Assembly: GCA_040753795.1 (NCBI GenBank)
Contig: JBFMDX010000002.1
Span: 62,001-126,000 of the forward strand
DNA length: 64,000 bases
Reading direction: 5' to 3'
Origin: Thermodesulfobacteriota bacterium
GTDB taxonomy: Bacteria; Desulfobacterota; Desulfobacteria; Desulfobacterales; Desulfosudaceae
How positions within the stretch are numbered: position 1 is the stretch's first letter; every line of letters starts with the position of its first letter. The notes beneath the pieces were generated by a model, which saw only the letters and a list, made by a program, of their open reading frames with translations, was not told where the DNA came from and did no database searches. Shown piece by piece: positions 55,554 through 63,779 of the stretch. The translations under genes and the position numbers were made by a program.

Positions 55554-56575
55554 CTTTTCTGGCCCCGGAATTCATCAAGAATAACCAGTACCCGGTCAAG
55601 CAGATCCCGGGGATAAAGCTGCCCGGCCTGCTCGTCCCATATCTTTACCGCCGCCTGCCGGATGTTTTCAACAGTGGCCGGATCCAGCTCGATCTTTTCG
55701 ATGCCGTACTTTTCCAGGGCGACCAGCGCTTTTTCATTATCGCTTCGGGTCGCTTCGAGGAAACGCCGCGATACATCCGACGAAGAATCAATAAGACCCT
55801 GCCGGCTTTCTTCACTTAACTGATTCCAGGAATCGAGGGTACACAGGACGATTGCCGGGGAATATCGTAACTTGACCGGCACCATGTATTTGACGGCCGG
55901 ATAGAGTTGAGTGGCGATCATCCACAGGCCGGGGGCGATCAGGGTGTCGGCAACGCCCTGCTTTAAGGACGGCACCAGTTCCGGAATATCCACGGGAATG
56001 GGACTGGCGCCCAGACTTTTCAGCAACTGTTCTTCCAGGGGACCGTACCAGGTCATGATTTTGGCTTTTTTGAAATCTTCCATATCCTGAAAGCGCCATT
56101 TGACTGAATAGATCTGGTCGAAATCCTGATCCAGCCAGAGCAGCAACTTGAACCCCTGTTTGCGCATCATCTGGTCGAATTCGGGGGCCAGCTTCTGCCG
56201 GACGTAGTCGACTTCTTCGTAGTTCCTGAACAGGAAGGGAAGTTCCATCACCGCGAATTCCGGGCAGGCGATAACGGCTCCCTGGCCGGTGATGCCCGCG
56301 GCCTGAAGCTGACCGGCGCGCATCTTGGCGATGATGTCCTCATCGTCTCCCATGATGCCGCCCCAGTAAACTTTTACATCCAGTGAATTGCCGGTGGCGG
56401 TATGAATGACCGGCAGGATAATTTTTTCAAACTGACGGGCCCAGCCGACGCCTTTGGGCGTCAGGGTGCCCACTTTCCAGACTTTCTTTTCTTCTCCTGC
56501 AGAAGGGCTGACCGCTGCGGCCAGAATAAAGGACAGCACGACGACAAGACCGAATCTCCGGGCATTGATATGCAT
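55550..56575 (-). CDS. dctP: TRAP transporter substrate-binding protein DctP
   Basis: A 341-residue periplasmic protein with signal peptide LVVVLSFILAAAVSPSAGEE. The DctP fold: VWKVGTLTPKGVGWARQFEK, YWGGIMGDDEDIIAKMRAGQ, FLFRNYEEVDYVRQKLAPEF, KIMTWYGPLEEQLLKSLGAS and DVPELVPSLKQGVADTLIAP. It is of normal length, unlike the 36394 paralogue, with which it shares the GG(I/V)MG(D/E)D signature. It is 22 bp after leuD, so probably transcribed from the dapF-leuCD promoter. Its ligand may be a di- or tricarboxylate fitting the LeuCD-like enzymes; that is inference. Confidence 0.93.
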   Translation of the reverse strand: MHINARRFGLVVVLSFILAAAVSPSAGEEKKVWKVGTLTPKGVGWARQFEKIILPVIHTATGNSLDVKVYWGGIMGDDEDIIAKMRAGQLQAAGITGQGAVIACPEFAVMELPFLFRNYEEVDYVRQKLAPEFDQMMRKQGFKLLLWLDQDFDQIYSVKWRFQDMEDFKKAKIMTWYGPLEEQLLKSLGASPIPVDIPELVPSLKQGVADTLIAPGLWMIATQLYPAVKYMVPVKLRYSPAIVLCTLDSWNQLSEESRQGLIDSSSDVSRRFLEATRSDNEKALVALEKYGIEKIELDPATVENIRQAAVKIWDEQAGQLYPRDLLDRVLVILDEFRGQKR

Positions 56576-56597
56576 GGCTGCTCCCCGTTATTCGAAA

Positions 56598-57122
56598 TTA
56601 ATATCGGGCATCCGCGTATTCCACCCAGCCGCCGGCTTCGATCAGGGCCCGGTCAAAAGGGGTCAGGGAAAACAGGATCGTCTCGTTCCTGCCGGCGGCT
56701 TCGAAAATCAATTTGGAATTAACTACATCAGCCCTGACCGTGGCGTCACGGCCGGCAAAGGTTGCGAATATCCGGTCAATGGTTTCCGGCGGCAACTGAA
56801 CGGCCAGCATGCCGCAGTTGAACATGTTCTGCCGGAAAATCCTGGAAAATCCGGAGGCAATCACCAGGTGGATTTGGTTGACTTCAAGTGCCCAGGGGGC
56901 ATGTTCCCGGGAAGAGCCGCAGCCGAAATTGGTGCGGGTCACCACCGCGGCTTTGCCGCTGATGTCCGTGGGCGGATTGAAGCCCGCCAGGGACAGGTCT
57001 TCAAAAAGATAGGGCGCCATGGCCTGCTTGTCCACTTCCGTCAGATACCGGGCGGGAATAATTTCATCGGTGTTGATGTCATCCCGGTCCAGGAACAGGA
57101 TTTTTCCGCCGAAAGCCTTCAT
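56598..57122 (-). CDS. leuD: LeuD-like aconitase-family small subunit
   Basis: A 174-residue swivelling-domain protein. It begins KAFGGKILFLDRDDINTDEI and IPARYLTEVDKQAMAPYLFE, has the substrate loop RTNFGCGSSREHAPWALEVN, and IASGFSRIFRQNMFNCGMLA. With the LeuC-like protein it forms a hydro-lyase (isopropylmalate isomerase or a related dehydratase). The IPARYLTEVDK type is the short LeuD/homoaconitase form, not the 200-residue E. coli type. Overlaps leuC by 4 bp. The TRAP genes follow within 22 bp. Confidence 0.88.
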   Translation of the reverse strand: MKAFGGKILFLDRDDINTDEIIPARYLTEVDKQAMAPYLFEDLSLAGFNPPTDISGKAAVVTRTNFGCGSSREHAPWALEVNQIHLVIASGFSRIFRQNMFNCGMLAVQLPPETIDRIFATFAGRDATVRADVVNSKLIFEAAGRNETILFSLTPFDRALIEAGGWVEYADARY

Positions 57123-58414
57123 CGTGATTCCTGCCTGTAAAGAATTGAGTTTTCAATATGCCCGGCCAGGGCGCTGGCCGCGGCGGTGGCCGGGCTGGCC
57201 AGGTGGACCATGCCGCCTTTGCCCATGCGGCCGTTGAAATTCCGATTGGTGGTGGAGACGCAAACCTCTCCCGGGGCCAGGACGCCGTTGCTCATGCCCA
57301 GGCAGGCGCCGCAGGTCGGATTGGTGACACAGAAGCCGGCCTCCATGAAAACCTGAATAATGCCTTCCTGGAGGGCCTGCCGGTAGATGGTCGGCGTGGC
57401 CGGGGAAACAATGCCGCGGACGGAATCGCTGATGGTTTTCCCTTTCAGCACGTCGGCGGCCAGGCGCAGGTCTTCCAGTCTGCCGTTGGTACAGGAACCG
57501 ATATATACCTGATCAACGGGCCGGCCGGTCATTTCACTGACCGGTTTGACGCAGTCCGGCTTATAACCGTCGGTGATCTGCGGAACCAGGCGGCTGACAT
57601 CCATTTCCAGAACCCGGTCATAGGCCGCGTCCGGGTCGGACACCCAGCGGCGGTAGGCCGTGACGGCCGCTTCCGGCGAGGCGAATTCGTTTTTGATAAA
57701 CGGCCAGAGATAGGCCACGGTGGTCGCGTCCGGATAGCAGATGCCGCAGGTGGCCCCGGCTTCCACGGCCATGTTGCACAAGGTCATCCGGGCATCCATG
57801 CTCAGCGCGTCCACTACTTCGCCGGTGAATTCCATCACCCGGTTGGTGGCCCCGTTGACGGTCAGTTCGGCGATGACCGCTAGAATGACATCCTTGGCAA
57901 ATACGCCGGCGGGCAACCGGCCGTTTAATACGATTTTGATCGTCCGGGGGTATTCCAGGGCGCAGACGCCTTTTAAAATACCGACCTCCAGGTCGGTGGT
58001 GCCCACGCCGGCGGCAAAGGCCCCGAACGCCCCATGGGTGCAGGTGTGAGAATCCCCCATGATAATGGTTTCCCCGGGCCGGACAAAGCCCTGCTCGGGA
58101 AAGAGCGCGTGGCAGACTCCGTTGCGGCCGATATCAAAGAAATCGGCTATTTCCCGGCGCCTGGCCCAGTCTCTTAAAATTTTTCCCTGTTCGGCGGTTT
58201 TGGAGTCCTTGGCCGGCGTGACGTGGTCGATCACGACTTTAATCCGGTCCGGGTCAAAAACCCGGTCCTTGCCGCGCCTGACCAGATCGTTGATGGCCAC
58301 GGGAGTGGTGATCTCGTGACAGAAAACCTTGTCCAGCCGGATAACGTGGACGCCGTCACAGGGGCTGTCCACCTTATGGGCGTCGAATATTTTTTCCGCT
58401 GTGGTTTTTCCCAT
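57119..58414 (-). CDS. leuC: LeuC-like aconitase-family large subunit
   Basis: A 431-residue 4Fe-4S hydro-lyase of the archaeal/homoaconitase-type LeuC. Visible: TTAEKIFDAHKV, VIDHVTPAKD, GDSHTCTHGAFGAFAAGVGT, ICYPDATTVAYLWPF, YIGSCTNGRLEDLRLAADVL and VTNPTCGACLGMSNGVLAPG; the last two contain the three cluster cysteines. It should isomerise 3-isopropylmalate, but close relatives act on homoaconitate, citramalate or dimethylmalate. Shares one base with the dapF-like stop (TAATG) and overlaps leuD, so all three are coupled. Confidence 0.88.
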   Translation of the reverse strand: MGKTTAEKIFDAHKVDSPCDGVHVIRLDKVFCHEITTPVAINDLVRRGKDRVFDPDRIKVVIDHVTPAKDSKTAEQGKILRDWARRREIADFFDIGRNGVCHALFPEQGFVRPGETIIMGDSHTCTHGAFGAFAAGVGTTDLEVGILKGVCALEYPRTIKIVLNGRLPAGVFAKDVILAVIAELTVNGATNRVMEFTGEVVDALSMDARMTLCNMAVEAGATCGICYPDATTVAYLWPFIKNEFASPEAAVTAYRRWVSDPDAAYDRVLEMDVSRLVPQITDGYKPDCVKPVSEMTGRPVDQVYIGSCTNGRLEDLRLAADVLKGKTISDSVRGIVSPATPTIYRQALQEGIIQVFMEAGFCVTNPTCGACLGMSNGVLAPGEVCVSTTNRNFNGRMGKGGMVHLASPATAAASALAGHIENSILYRQESR

Positions 58415-59292
58415 TATGCCTGTTTTTCGATTTCGGGTGAATAGGAGTCAAACATTTCCGGTCGGATGACGCCTTCCGCGATCGGCGTTACCGGCCCGGT
58501 TAATATTACTGAATAATCTTTATTGACGATGATGTCAAGCCGGCCTCCGGGCATGAGGACGGCGATTTCCGGGTCGCAAAGATTCAGCCGCCGGGCGGTC
58601 GCGGCCGCCACACTGGCGGCGCTGCCGCAGGCCAGGGTGTATCCGGCGCCCCTTTCCCAGACTTCAAGGGCGATAGTGTTGCGGTTGATGATTTTGATGA
58701 ATTGCACATTGGCCCGGTTGGGGAAGTCCCGGTCGTTTTCCAGCAGCGGGCCCGACGTTACCGCCAGATCCCGGGAGATGTCGTCGCACAGGACAACGCA
58801 GTGCGGGTTGCCGATGGTGGCCGCGCAATAGGTGATATCCTGCCCGGCCACGGTTTTGGATTTGTTGATTACCTCCCCTGATGCACCCTGGAACGGAATG
58901 TCCTCGGCTCTGAAGCTGACCCGGCCCATTTCGACGGAGACGGGGTTGCCGCCGGGCCGGACGGTTGCCCGGGCGCTGCTGCCGGTAGTGATGATCGTGA
59001 AAGGAGATGCGTCTACCAGGCCCTGTTCCCACAGGTGCCGGGCGAAGATGCGCAGACCGTTGCCGCTTTTTTCCGCTTCGCTGCCGTCGGGATTGAAGAT
59101 TCGCACGCCGTACGTCAGGTTCTCCAGCTCGACCGGCCCCAGGAGAATGCCGTCCGAACCGACGCCGTAATGCCGGTCGCAGATGGCTTGAACGCGATCG
59201 GTCGTCAAGGGGATGGTCACTTCTTCCGGATGGATCACCAGGTAATCATTTCCAAGCCCGTGGTACTTGTAAAATTTCACTGTCTTCCTCAA
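58414..59292 (-). CDS. Diaminopimelate epimerase-like protein with Cys-to-Ser active-site change
   Basis: A 292-residue DapF-fold protein. It begins VKFYKYHGLGNDYLVIHPEE and has CDRHYGVGSDGILLG. The first catalytic motif reads NPDGSEAEKSGNGLRIFARH where DapF has CGNGxRC: both Cys are lost (Ser and Ile). The second reads ERGAGYTLACGSAASVAAAT, keeping its Cys. True DapF uses the pair of Cys as acid/base. It may therefore be a subfamily with a different or asymmetric isomerase reaction. It is the first gene of the leuCD-dctPQM-tatT unit; DapF-fold isomerases do work with aconitase-type enzymes in organic-acid pathways (PrpF/AcnD, methylitaconate isomerase/DmdAB). Confidence 0.8.
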   Translation of the reverse strand: MRKTVKFYKYHGLGNDYLVIHPEEVTIPLTTDRVQAICDRHYGVGSDGILLGPVELENLTYGVRIFNPDGSEAEKSGNGLRIFARHLWEQGLVDASPFTIITTGSSARATVRPGGNPVSVEMGRVSFRAEDIPFQGASGEVINKSKTVAGQDITYCAATIGNPHCVVLCDDISRDLAVTSGPLLENDRDFPNRANVQFIKIINRNTIALEVWERGAGYTLACGSAASVAAATARRLNLCDPEIAVLMPGGRLDIIVNKDYSVILTGPVTPIAEGVIRPEMFDSYSPEIEKQA

Positions 59293-59628
59293 TCATCAGG
59301 CACAGAAACAGCGGCGCGGGAGCCCGTTTATTTTCCTTGACAGGAACCGGCCCCCGACTGATAGTGGACAAAACCGTATCGTTTCATCGTTACTATCCGG
59401 AAGCTGGACGGATTGAACCATAACTCGGCGGTAAAAACAATTATAAAATAATGAACGACTGCGGCATTGACGTCGGAAGCCTCTCCCGTGACAGGGCGAT
59501 CATCAACACGGAATATGGTTGCCTCGCACAGGCGCGCGCGGCGCGTTTCCCGGTATTTTTGATTTGCAAATCATCGGATATTTTCGATAGAATGAATTTT
59601 TGAAATATAACCTACAAGGATCCGGTGT
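59293..59628. other. Divergent intergenic region with a palindrome
   Basis: 336 bp between the dapF-like and hydantoinase genes. TTGACA (59337-59342) with 17-bp spaced GATAGT (59360-59365) is a weak plus-strand promoter candidate. A 14-bp perfect palindrome TGATTTGCAAATCA (59560-59573) lies 56 bp before the hydantoinase ATG. A 50-codon open frame (59451-59603) has no ribosome-binding site and a CG-repeat-derived Ala/Arg stretch, so it is not called. Confidence 0.5.
59560..59573. promoter_or_regulatory. 14-bp perfect palindrome, possible operator
   Basis: TGATTTGCAAATCA, followed 56 bp later by the start of the hydantoinase-like gene. The size and position suit a repressor or activator site. 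No regulator gene is adjacent. Confidence 0.35.
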
Positions 59629-61371
59629 ATGATAATCGGACTGGATGTCGGCGGAACGCATACGGATGTTGTCCTTCTGGACAAGGACGGACTTTTAAGA
59701 GAGATAAAAGTCCACACCGACGAACTGGATCTTTTTCACACCGTACTCTCCGGGATCGAGCAGATATCCAGGGGCATCAAGCCCAAAGCCATTGAACGAC
59801 TTGTCTTAAGCACCACCCTGACCACCAACCTGATCGTCCAGGGCATCAATCCGGATTTCGGCATGATTGTCTTAAGCGGTCCCGGAATTGATCCCGAGTT
59901 TTTCAGGACGCATGAACATTACTATGTGATCGGCGGCGCCCTGGATCACCGGGGCCGGGAGGTGACGCCGGTTGACCTGGGCGGCCTGAAAAAGATCGTT
60001 AAAAAGTTAAGACGGGCCGACATCCGCCATGTCGGGGTGGTGGGCAAGTTTTCCTCGCGGAATCCGGTTCATGAGTTGCAGGTCCGGGACGCGCTGAAAA
60101 AGTACTTCCGCAAGATTTTTCTGGGGCACTGGATTTCAGGCAGCCTCAACTATCCCCGCCGTATCGCCACGACATTTTTAAACGCCTCCGTTTATCCGAT
60201 TCATAAAAATTTTTTTGAAGCCGTGCAGAAAACCCTGGAAAAACACGGCCTGCAGGTGCCGATTCACATTCTCAAGGCTGATGGCGGTACCATGAGCTTT
60301 GAGGCCTCCATCAATTATCCCGGTCAGACCATTCTTTCCGGACCGGCGGCCAGCGTCATGGGCGCCATCCCCTTTTCCGGGGATCAGGAGGAGGCGCTGG
60401 TCCTGGATATCGGCGGCACCACCACGGATATGGCGGTGATATTAAAAAGAGTACCGGTACTGGAACCGGTCGGCATCGAAATCGCCGGATTCAAAACCCT
60501 GATCCGCGCCCTGAAAACCCGATCCGTCGGGCTTGGCGGGGACAGTGTCGTGAAAATAATGAACGGCAAAATCACCATCGGCCCCGAACGAAAGGGCCAC
60601 GCTATGGCCTTCGGCGGTCCGGTACCGACGACGACGGATGCCCTGTGCGTGCTGAACATGATGCCTGAAGGGGATGCCGCCAAAGCGGCGGCCGGCATGA
60701 AGATGCTGGCGGACGAGCTGGACAGGCCGGTGGTGGAAACCGCCCGGGCGGTCTTTGAGCACTTCTGCGCCGAAGTCGTTCGGCATGCGCGATCGCTGGT
60801 GGATGATATTAACAGCAAGCCGGTCTATACGGTTTATGAATACTGGGAAGGAAGGCAGATCAAGCCGGACAAGATCCTGCTGCTGGGGGGGCCGGCCGCC
60901 TGTTTTGTGGACCAGATCGAAAAGGTGTCCGGCGTGAAAACCATGGCGGTCCCCAAGTGCGCCATGGCCAATGCCCTGGGCGCGGCTTTTGCCCGGACCA
61001 CCTGCGAAGTCTCCCTGTTTGCCGATACCGAGCGGGGTATTATAACGGCTCCCGAGGAGAACTATTTTGAAAAAATCAGCAGCGCCTTTACCCGGGAGGA
61101 TGCCCAGAAGAAAGCACTGGAGTTGCTGGAACAAAAAGCCAGGAGAAGCGGGGCGTCCAGGGATGATCTGGAAATGGATATTCTGGAGAACCAGCAGTTT
61201 AATATGGTGCGGGGCTTTTCCGCCGCCGGACGGAACATCCGCATCAAAGCCCAGGTACGGCCGGGGCTGGTCAGCGGATACCAGGTGATTTCGGAGAAGC
61301 TGTCAAAAGAAATGGCGATGATGAATGGAGCGCGGCAAATATGCTCAAAGCCAGACGGAAAACAGGACTGA
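59629..61371 (+). CDS. Hydantoinase/oxoprolinase-family ATPase-like protein
   Basis: A 580-residue protein of the HyuA/OplA actin-like ATPase fold. The N-terminal phosphate loop is MIIGLDVGGTHTDVVLLDKD, followed by STTLTTNLIVQGINPDFGMI. A second nucleotide segment EALVLDIGGTTTDMAVILKR and LTGPAASVMGAIP-type LSGPAASVMGAI are present, and ILLLGGPAACFVDQIEK closes the fold. Family members hydrolyse cyclic amides with ATP, as in hydantoinase A or acetophenone carboxylase subunits; no HyuB partner lies here. Its end overlaps the HDAC-like gene by 31 bp. Confidence 0.87.
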   Translation: MIIGLDVGGTHTDVVLLDKDGLLREIKVHTDELDLFHTVLSGIEQISRGIKPKAIERLVLSTTLTTNLIVQGINPDFGMIVLSGPGIDPEFFRTHEHYYVIGGALDHRGREVTPVDLGGLKKIVKKLRRADIRHVGVVGKFSSRNPVHELQVRDALKKYFRKIFLGHWISGSLNYPRRIATTFLNASVYPIHKNFFEAVQKTLEKHGLQVPIHILKADGGTMSFEASINYPGQTILSGPAASVMGAIPFSGDQEEALVLDIGGTTTDMAVILKRVPVLEPVGIEIAGFKTLIRALKTRSVGLGGDSVVKIMNGKITIGPERKGHAMAFGGPVPTTTDALCVLNMMPEGDAAKAAAGMKMLADELDRPVVETARAVFEHFCAEVVRHARSLVDDINSKPVYTVYEYWEGRQIKPDKILLLGGPAACFVDQIEKVSGVKTMAVPKCAMANALGAAFARTTCEVSLFADTERGIITAPEENYFEKISSAFTREDAQKKALELLEQKARRSGASRDDLEMDILENQQFNMVRGFSAAGRNIRIKAQVRPGLVSGYQVISEKLSKEMAMMNGARQICSKPDGKQD

Positions 61372-62660
61372 TTTTTTTCCCGGCCTTTGACTGGGCCATT
61401 GATCCGACTCACCCGGAACGGGAAGAACGGCTCCTGTACACCCAGGATCAGGCCATGGAGGAAGGCCTGTTCGATATAGAAGGGCTGATCGAATTCAAGT
61501 CTCAACTGGTTCTGGAAAAAGATGTCCAGCGGACGCATTTCTGCGTTCCGGACGTTTCCGCGATGATGACGGAGTCTCATTTTATCAGCGCCGGCAGCGC
61601 CAAACGCATCGGTATCGCCGTGATGGAAAAGGAGATCGAAAGCGGTTTCGCCCTGGTCCGCCCGCCCGGGCATCATGCCAAACGGGTAGTCCACGGTGCC
61701 CGCGGGTTCTGCAATGTCAACATCGAAGCCATGATGATCGAATACCTCCGGTTTGCCTATGGGGTCCGGAAGGTCGCCATCGTGGACACGGACTGCCACC
61801 ATGGCGACGGCACCCAGGACATTTACTGGCATGACCCCGACACCCTGTTTATTTCCCTGCATCAGGACGGTCGGACCCTTTACCCGGGGACGGGATTCCC
61901 GGAGGACATGGGCGGCCCCAATGCCGCCGGCCGGACCCTGAACATTCCCCTGCCTCCCCGGACATCGGCGGAAGGATTCCTCCATATCATCAAGAACGTC
62001 GTGAGGCCGATTCTGGATGAATTCCAGCCGGACATCGTTGTCAATTCCGCCGGCCAGGACAACCACTATACTGATCCCCTGACGGATATGAATTTTTCCG
62101 CCCAGGGTTACGCCCAGCTGACGGAAATTTTGAGGCCCGACATCGCCGTTCTGGAAGGCGGATATTCCATAGAGGGCGCGCTGCCGTATGTGAATCTCGG
62201 CATTATTCTGGCCATGGCCGGAATGGATTACAGCAAGATCAGCGAACCGGGCTTTGATCCGGACAAAATCCGTCAGACCGAGCAGGTTACCCGCCAGGTG
62301 GAGAGAATCGGAGAAACCGTCTTGAAAATCTGGAAACAGCGGGATGAACTGACGGAAAAGCGCCGGGCGGGAAAGGCGTTCGAGGAGCGGACCAACCAGA
62401 TTTATTACGATACGGATGGAATCTATGAAACGCAGCAGGAGAAGGTGCGGATCTGCTCCGACTGCGCCGGGGCCCTGCGCATTGATTCTTCCTCCGACCG
62501 GGGTGCACGGATTCTGGCCGTTCATATTCCCCTTCATGCCTGCGAAAAATGCAGAGAAATCGGCCGGCAGTGGTACGATGAGGCCGATCCCCGGAGTTAT
62601 TTGAGAGTGTTCCTGCAGAACCGGCCGGACGATGAGTATCTGACAAAGGGACTTCCATAA
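61341..62660 (+). CDS. Histone-deacetylase-family amidohydrolase with C-terminal Cys cluster
   Basis: A 439-residue protein. The arginase/HDAC fold (residues about 1-320) keeps the catalytic set: LVRPPGHHAKRVVHGARGF, VDTDCHHGDGTQDIYW (Asp and His zinc ligands), NSAGQDNHYTDPLTDMNFS (third ligand) and LEGGYSIEGAL. The C-terminal 90 residues hold RICSDCAGALRI and HACEKCREIG, a likely zinc ribbon not usual in this family. It probably deacylates a small N-acyl substrate (acetylpolyamine-type) in the cytoplasm. The 31-bp overlap with the hydantoinase-like gene suggests a shared pathway acting on amide bonds. Confidence 0.88.
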   Translation: MLKARRKTGLIFFPAFDWAIDPTHPEREERLLYTQDQAMEEGLFDIEGLIEFKSQLVLEKDVQRTHFCVPDVSAMMTESHFISAGSAKRIGIAVMEKEIESGFALVRPPGHHAKRVVHGARGFCNVNIEAMMIEYLRFAYGVRKVAIVDTDCHHGDGTQDIYWHDPDTLFISLHQDGRTLYPGTGFPEDMGGPNAAGRTLNIPLPPRTSAEGFLHIIKNVVRPILDEFQPDIVVNSAGQDNHYTDPLTDMNFSAQGYAQLTEILRPDIAVLEGGYSIEGALPYVNLGIILAMAGMDYSKISEPGFDPDKIRQTEQVTRQVERIGETVLKIWKQRDELTEKRRAGKAFEERTNQIYYDTDGIYETQQEKVRICSDCAGALRIDSSSDRGARILAVHIPLHACEKCREIGRQWYDEADPRSYLRVFLQNRPDDEYLTKGLP

Positions 62661-62722
62661 ATATTCGCTCCCGGCCATTTTGCCGGGTTTTCAACAGGGA
62701 AGTCCGGAACAGCCGGGTCACA

Positions 62723-63634
62723 GTGATGTCCTTATCCAAACTCGCCAATCTGACCACCCGGGCACGAATGATGGAAGCCATTCGTGCTTTTTTTTCCGGA
62801 CGAGGTTATCTGGAGGTGGAAACACCCTGCCGGATTCCGGCGCCGATTCCCGAGGCCACCATCGTTCCTTTCTCTTCGGACTCCTGGTTTCTTCAGACAT
62901 CACCGGAGGTTTGCATGAAGCGGCTTCTGGCCCGTGGTCTCCCGAAAATTTTTCAGATATGCAAGGCTTTCCGCCGGGGTGAACGCGGTCAAAAACATCT
63001 GCCGGAATTTACCATTCTGGAATGGTACCGGGCGGGTGCCGATTATATCGACCTGATGATCGAAACCGAAGAAATGATCCGGTTCGTGGCAACCGATCTG
63101 GGTTCCGGCGGAACCCTTCGTTATCAGGGCCGCGTCATTGATTTGAACGCCGGCTGGCCGCGGATAAGCGTCAGCGAAGCGCTGGCGCGTTATGCCGGGG
63201 TCCGGCTGGAAGAGGGCCTTTCCCAGGACCGGTTTGACGAACTGGTCGTCGACGTCATTGAGCCGGCCCTGGCCGCACTGGGCCGTGTTTTTCTGTACGA
63301 TTATCCGGCCGCCATCGGCGCTTCCCTGGCGAGACTGAAGTCGGCCGACCCCCGCTTCGCGGAACGGTTTGAATTGTATATAGCCGGCATGGAGTTGTGT
63401 AACGGGTTTTCGGAGCTGACCGGCGAACAAGATTACCGTCAGCGTTTTGAACACGCCCGCAGCCAACAGAAGACAACGGCCAGTGATTATCCTGTTCCCG
63501 GCGCTTTTCTTTCTGAAATCAACGAAATGCCGCCGGCCGCGGGAAACGCCCTGGGGCTTGACAGGCTGGCCATGATATTCTGTGACGAGGATGATATTAC
63601 CGCCGTGACCACCTTTTCCCCCGAAGATTTATAG
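62723..63634 (+). CDS. epmA: EF-P beta-lysylation protein EpmA-type lysyl-tRNA synthetase paralogue
   Basis: A 303-residue class II synthetase catalytic domain without the N-terminal anticodon-binding domain. GTG at 62723 or ATG at 62726 starts it. Motif 2 region EVCMKRLLARGLPKIFQICK, FRRGERGQKHLPEFTILEWY, and motif 3 AAGNALGLDRLAMIFCDEDD; YIAGMELCNGFSELTGEQDY is typical of GenX/PoxA. EpmA attaches (R)-beta-lysine to elongation factor P; EF-P and the EpmB aminomutase are outside the window. It follows the HDAC gene by 62 bp. Confidence 0.9.
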   Translation: MMSLSKLANLTTRARMMEAIRAFFSGRGYLEVETPCRIPAPIPEATIVPFSSDSWFLQTSPEVCMKRLLARGLPKIFQICKAFRRGERGQKHLPEFTILEWYRAGADYIDLMIETEEMIRFVATDLGSGGTLRYQGRVIDLNAGWPRISVSEALARYAGVRLEEGLSQDRFDELVVDVIEPALAALGRVFLYDYPAAIGASLARLKSADPRFAERFELYIAGMELCNGFSELTGEQDYRQRFEHARSQQKTTASDYPVPGAFLSEINEMPPAAGNALGLDRLAMIFCDEDDITAVTTFSPEDL

Positions 63635-63701
63635 CTGAAGCGCTTATTTTTTCACGGCAACCGTTTTTGTTTTCCCCCGGTAGCCGCAGGAGTTAAAAAG
63701 A

Positions 63702-63730
63702 TTGACATTTATACGGGGAAAAGAAATATT
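63702..63730 (+). promoter_or_regulatory. Promoter of the last gene
   Basis: Perfect -35 TTGACA (63702-63707), 17-bp spacer, -10 AATATT (63725-63730, 4/6). Start expected near 63737, about 43 nt before the ATG at 63780. Confidence 0.5.
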
Positions 63731-63779
63731 GATTATTTTTTATCCAGGGATAAACGGTAGTTCAAAAAGGAGATAAGTT

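Noticed and set aside
59451-59603. Plus-strand frame of 50 codons before the hydantoinase gene
   Set aside because: No ribosome-binding site, Ala/Arg run from CG repeats, and it contains the TGATTTGCAAATCA palindrome.
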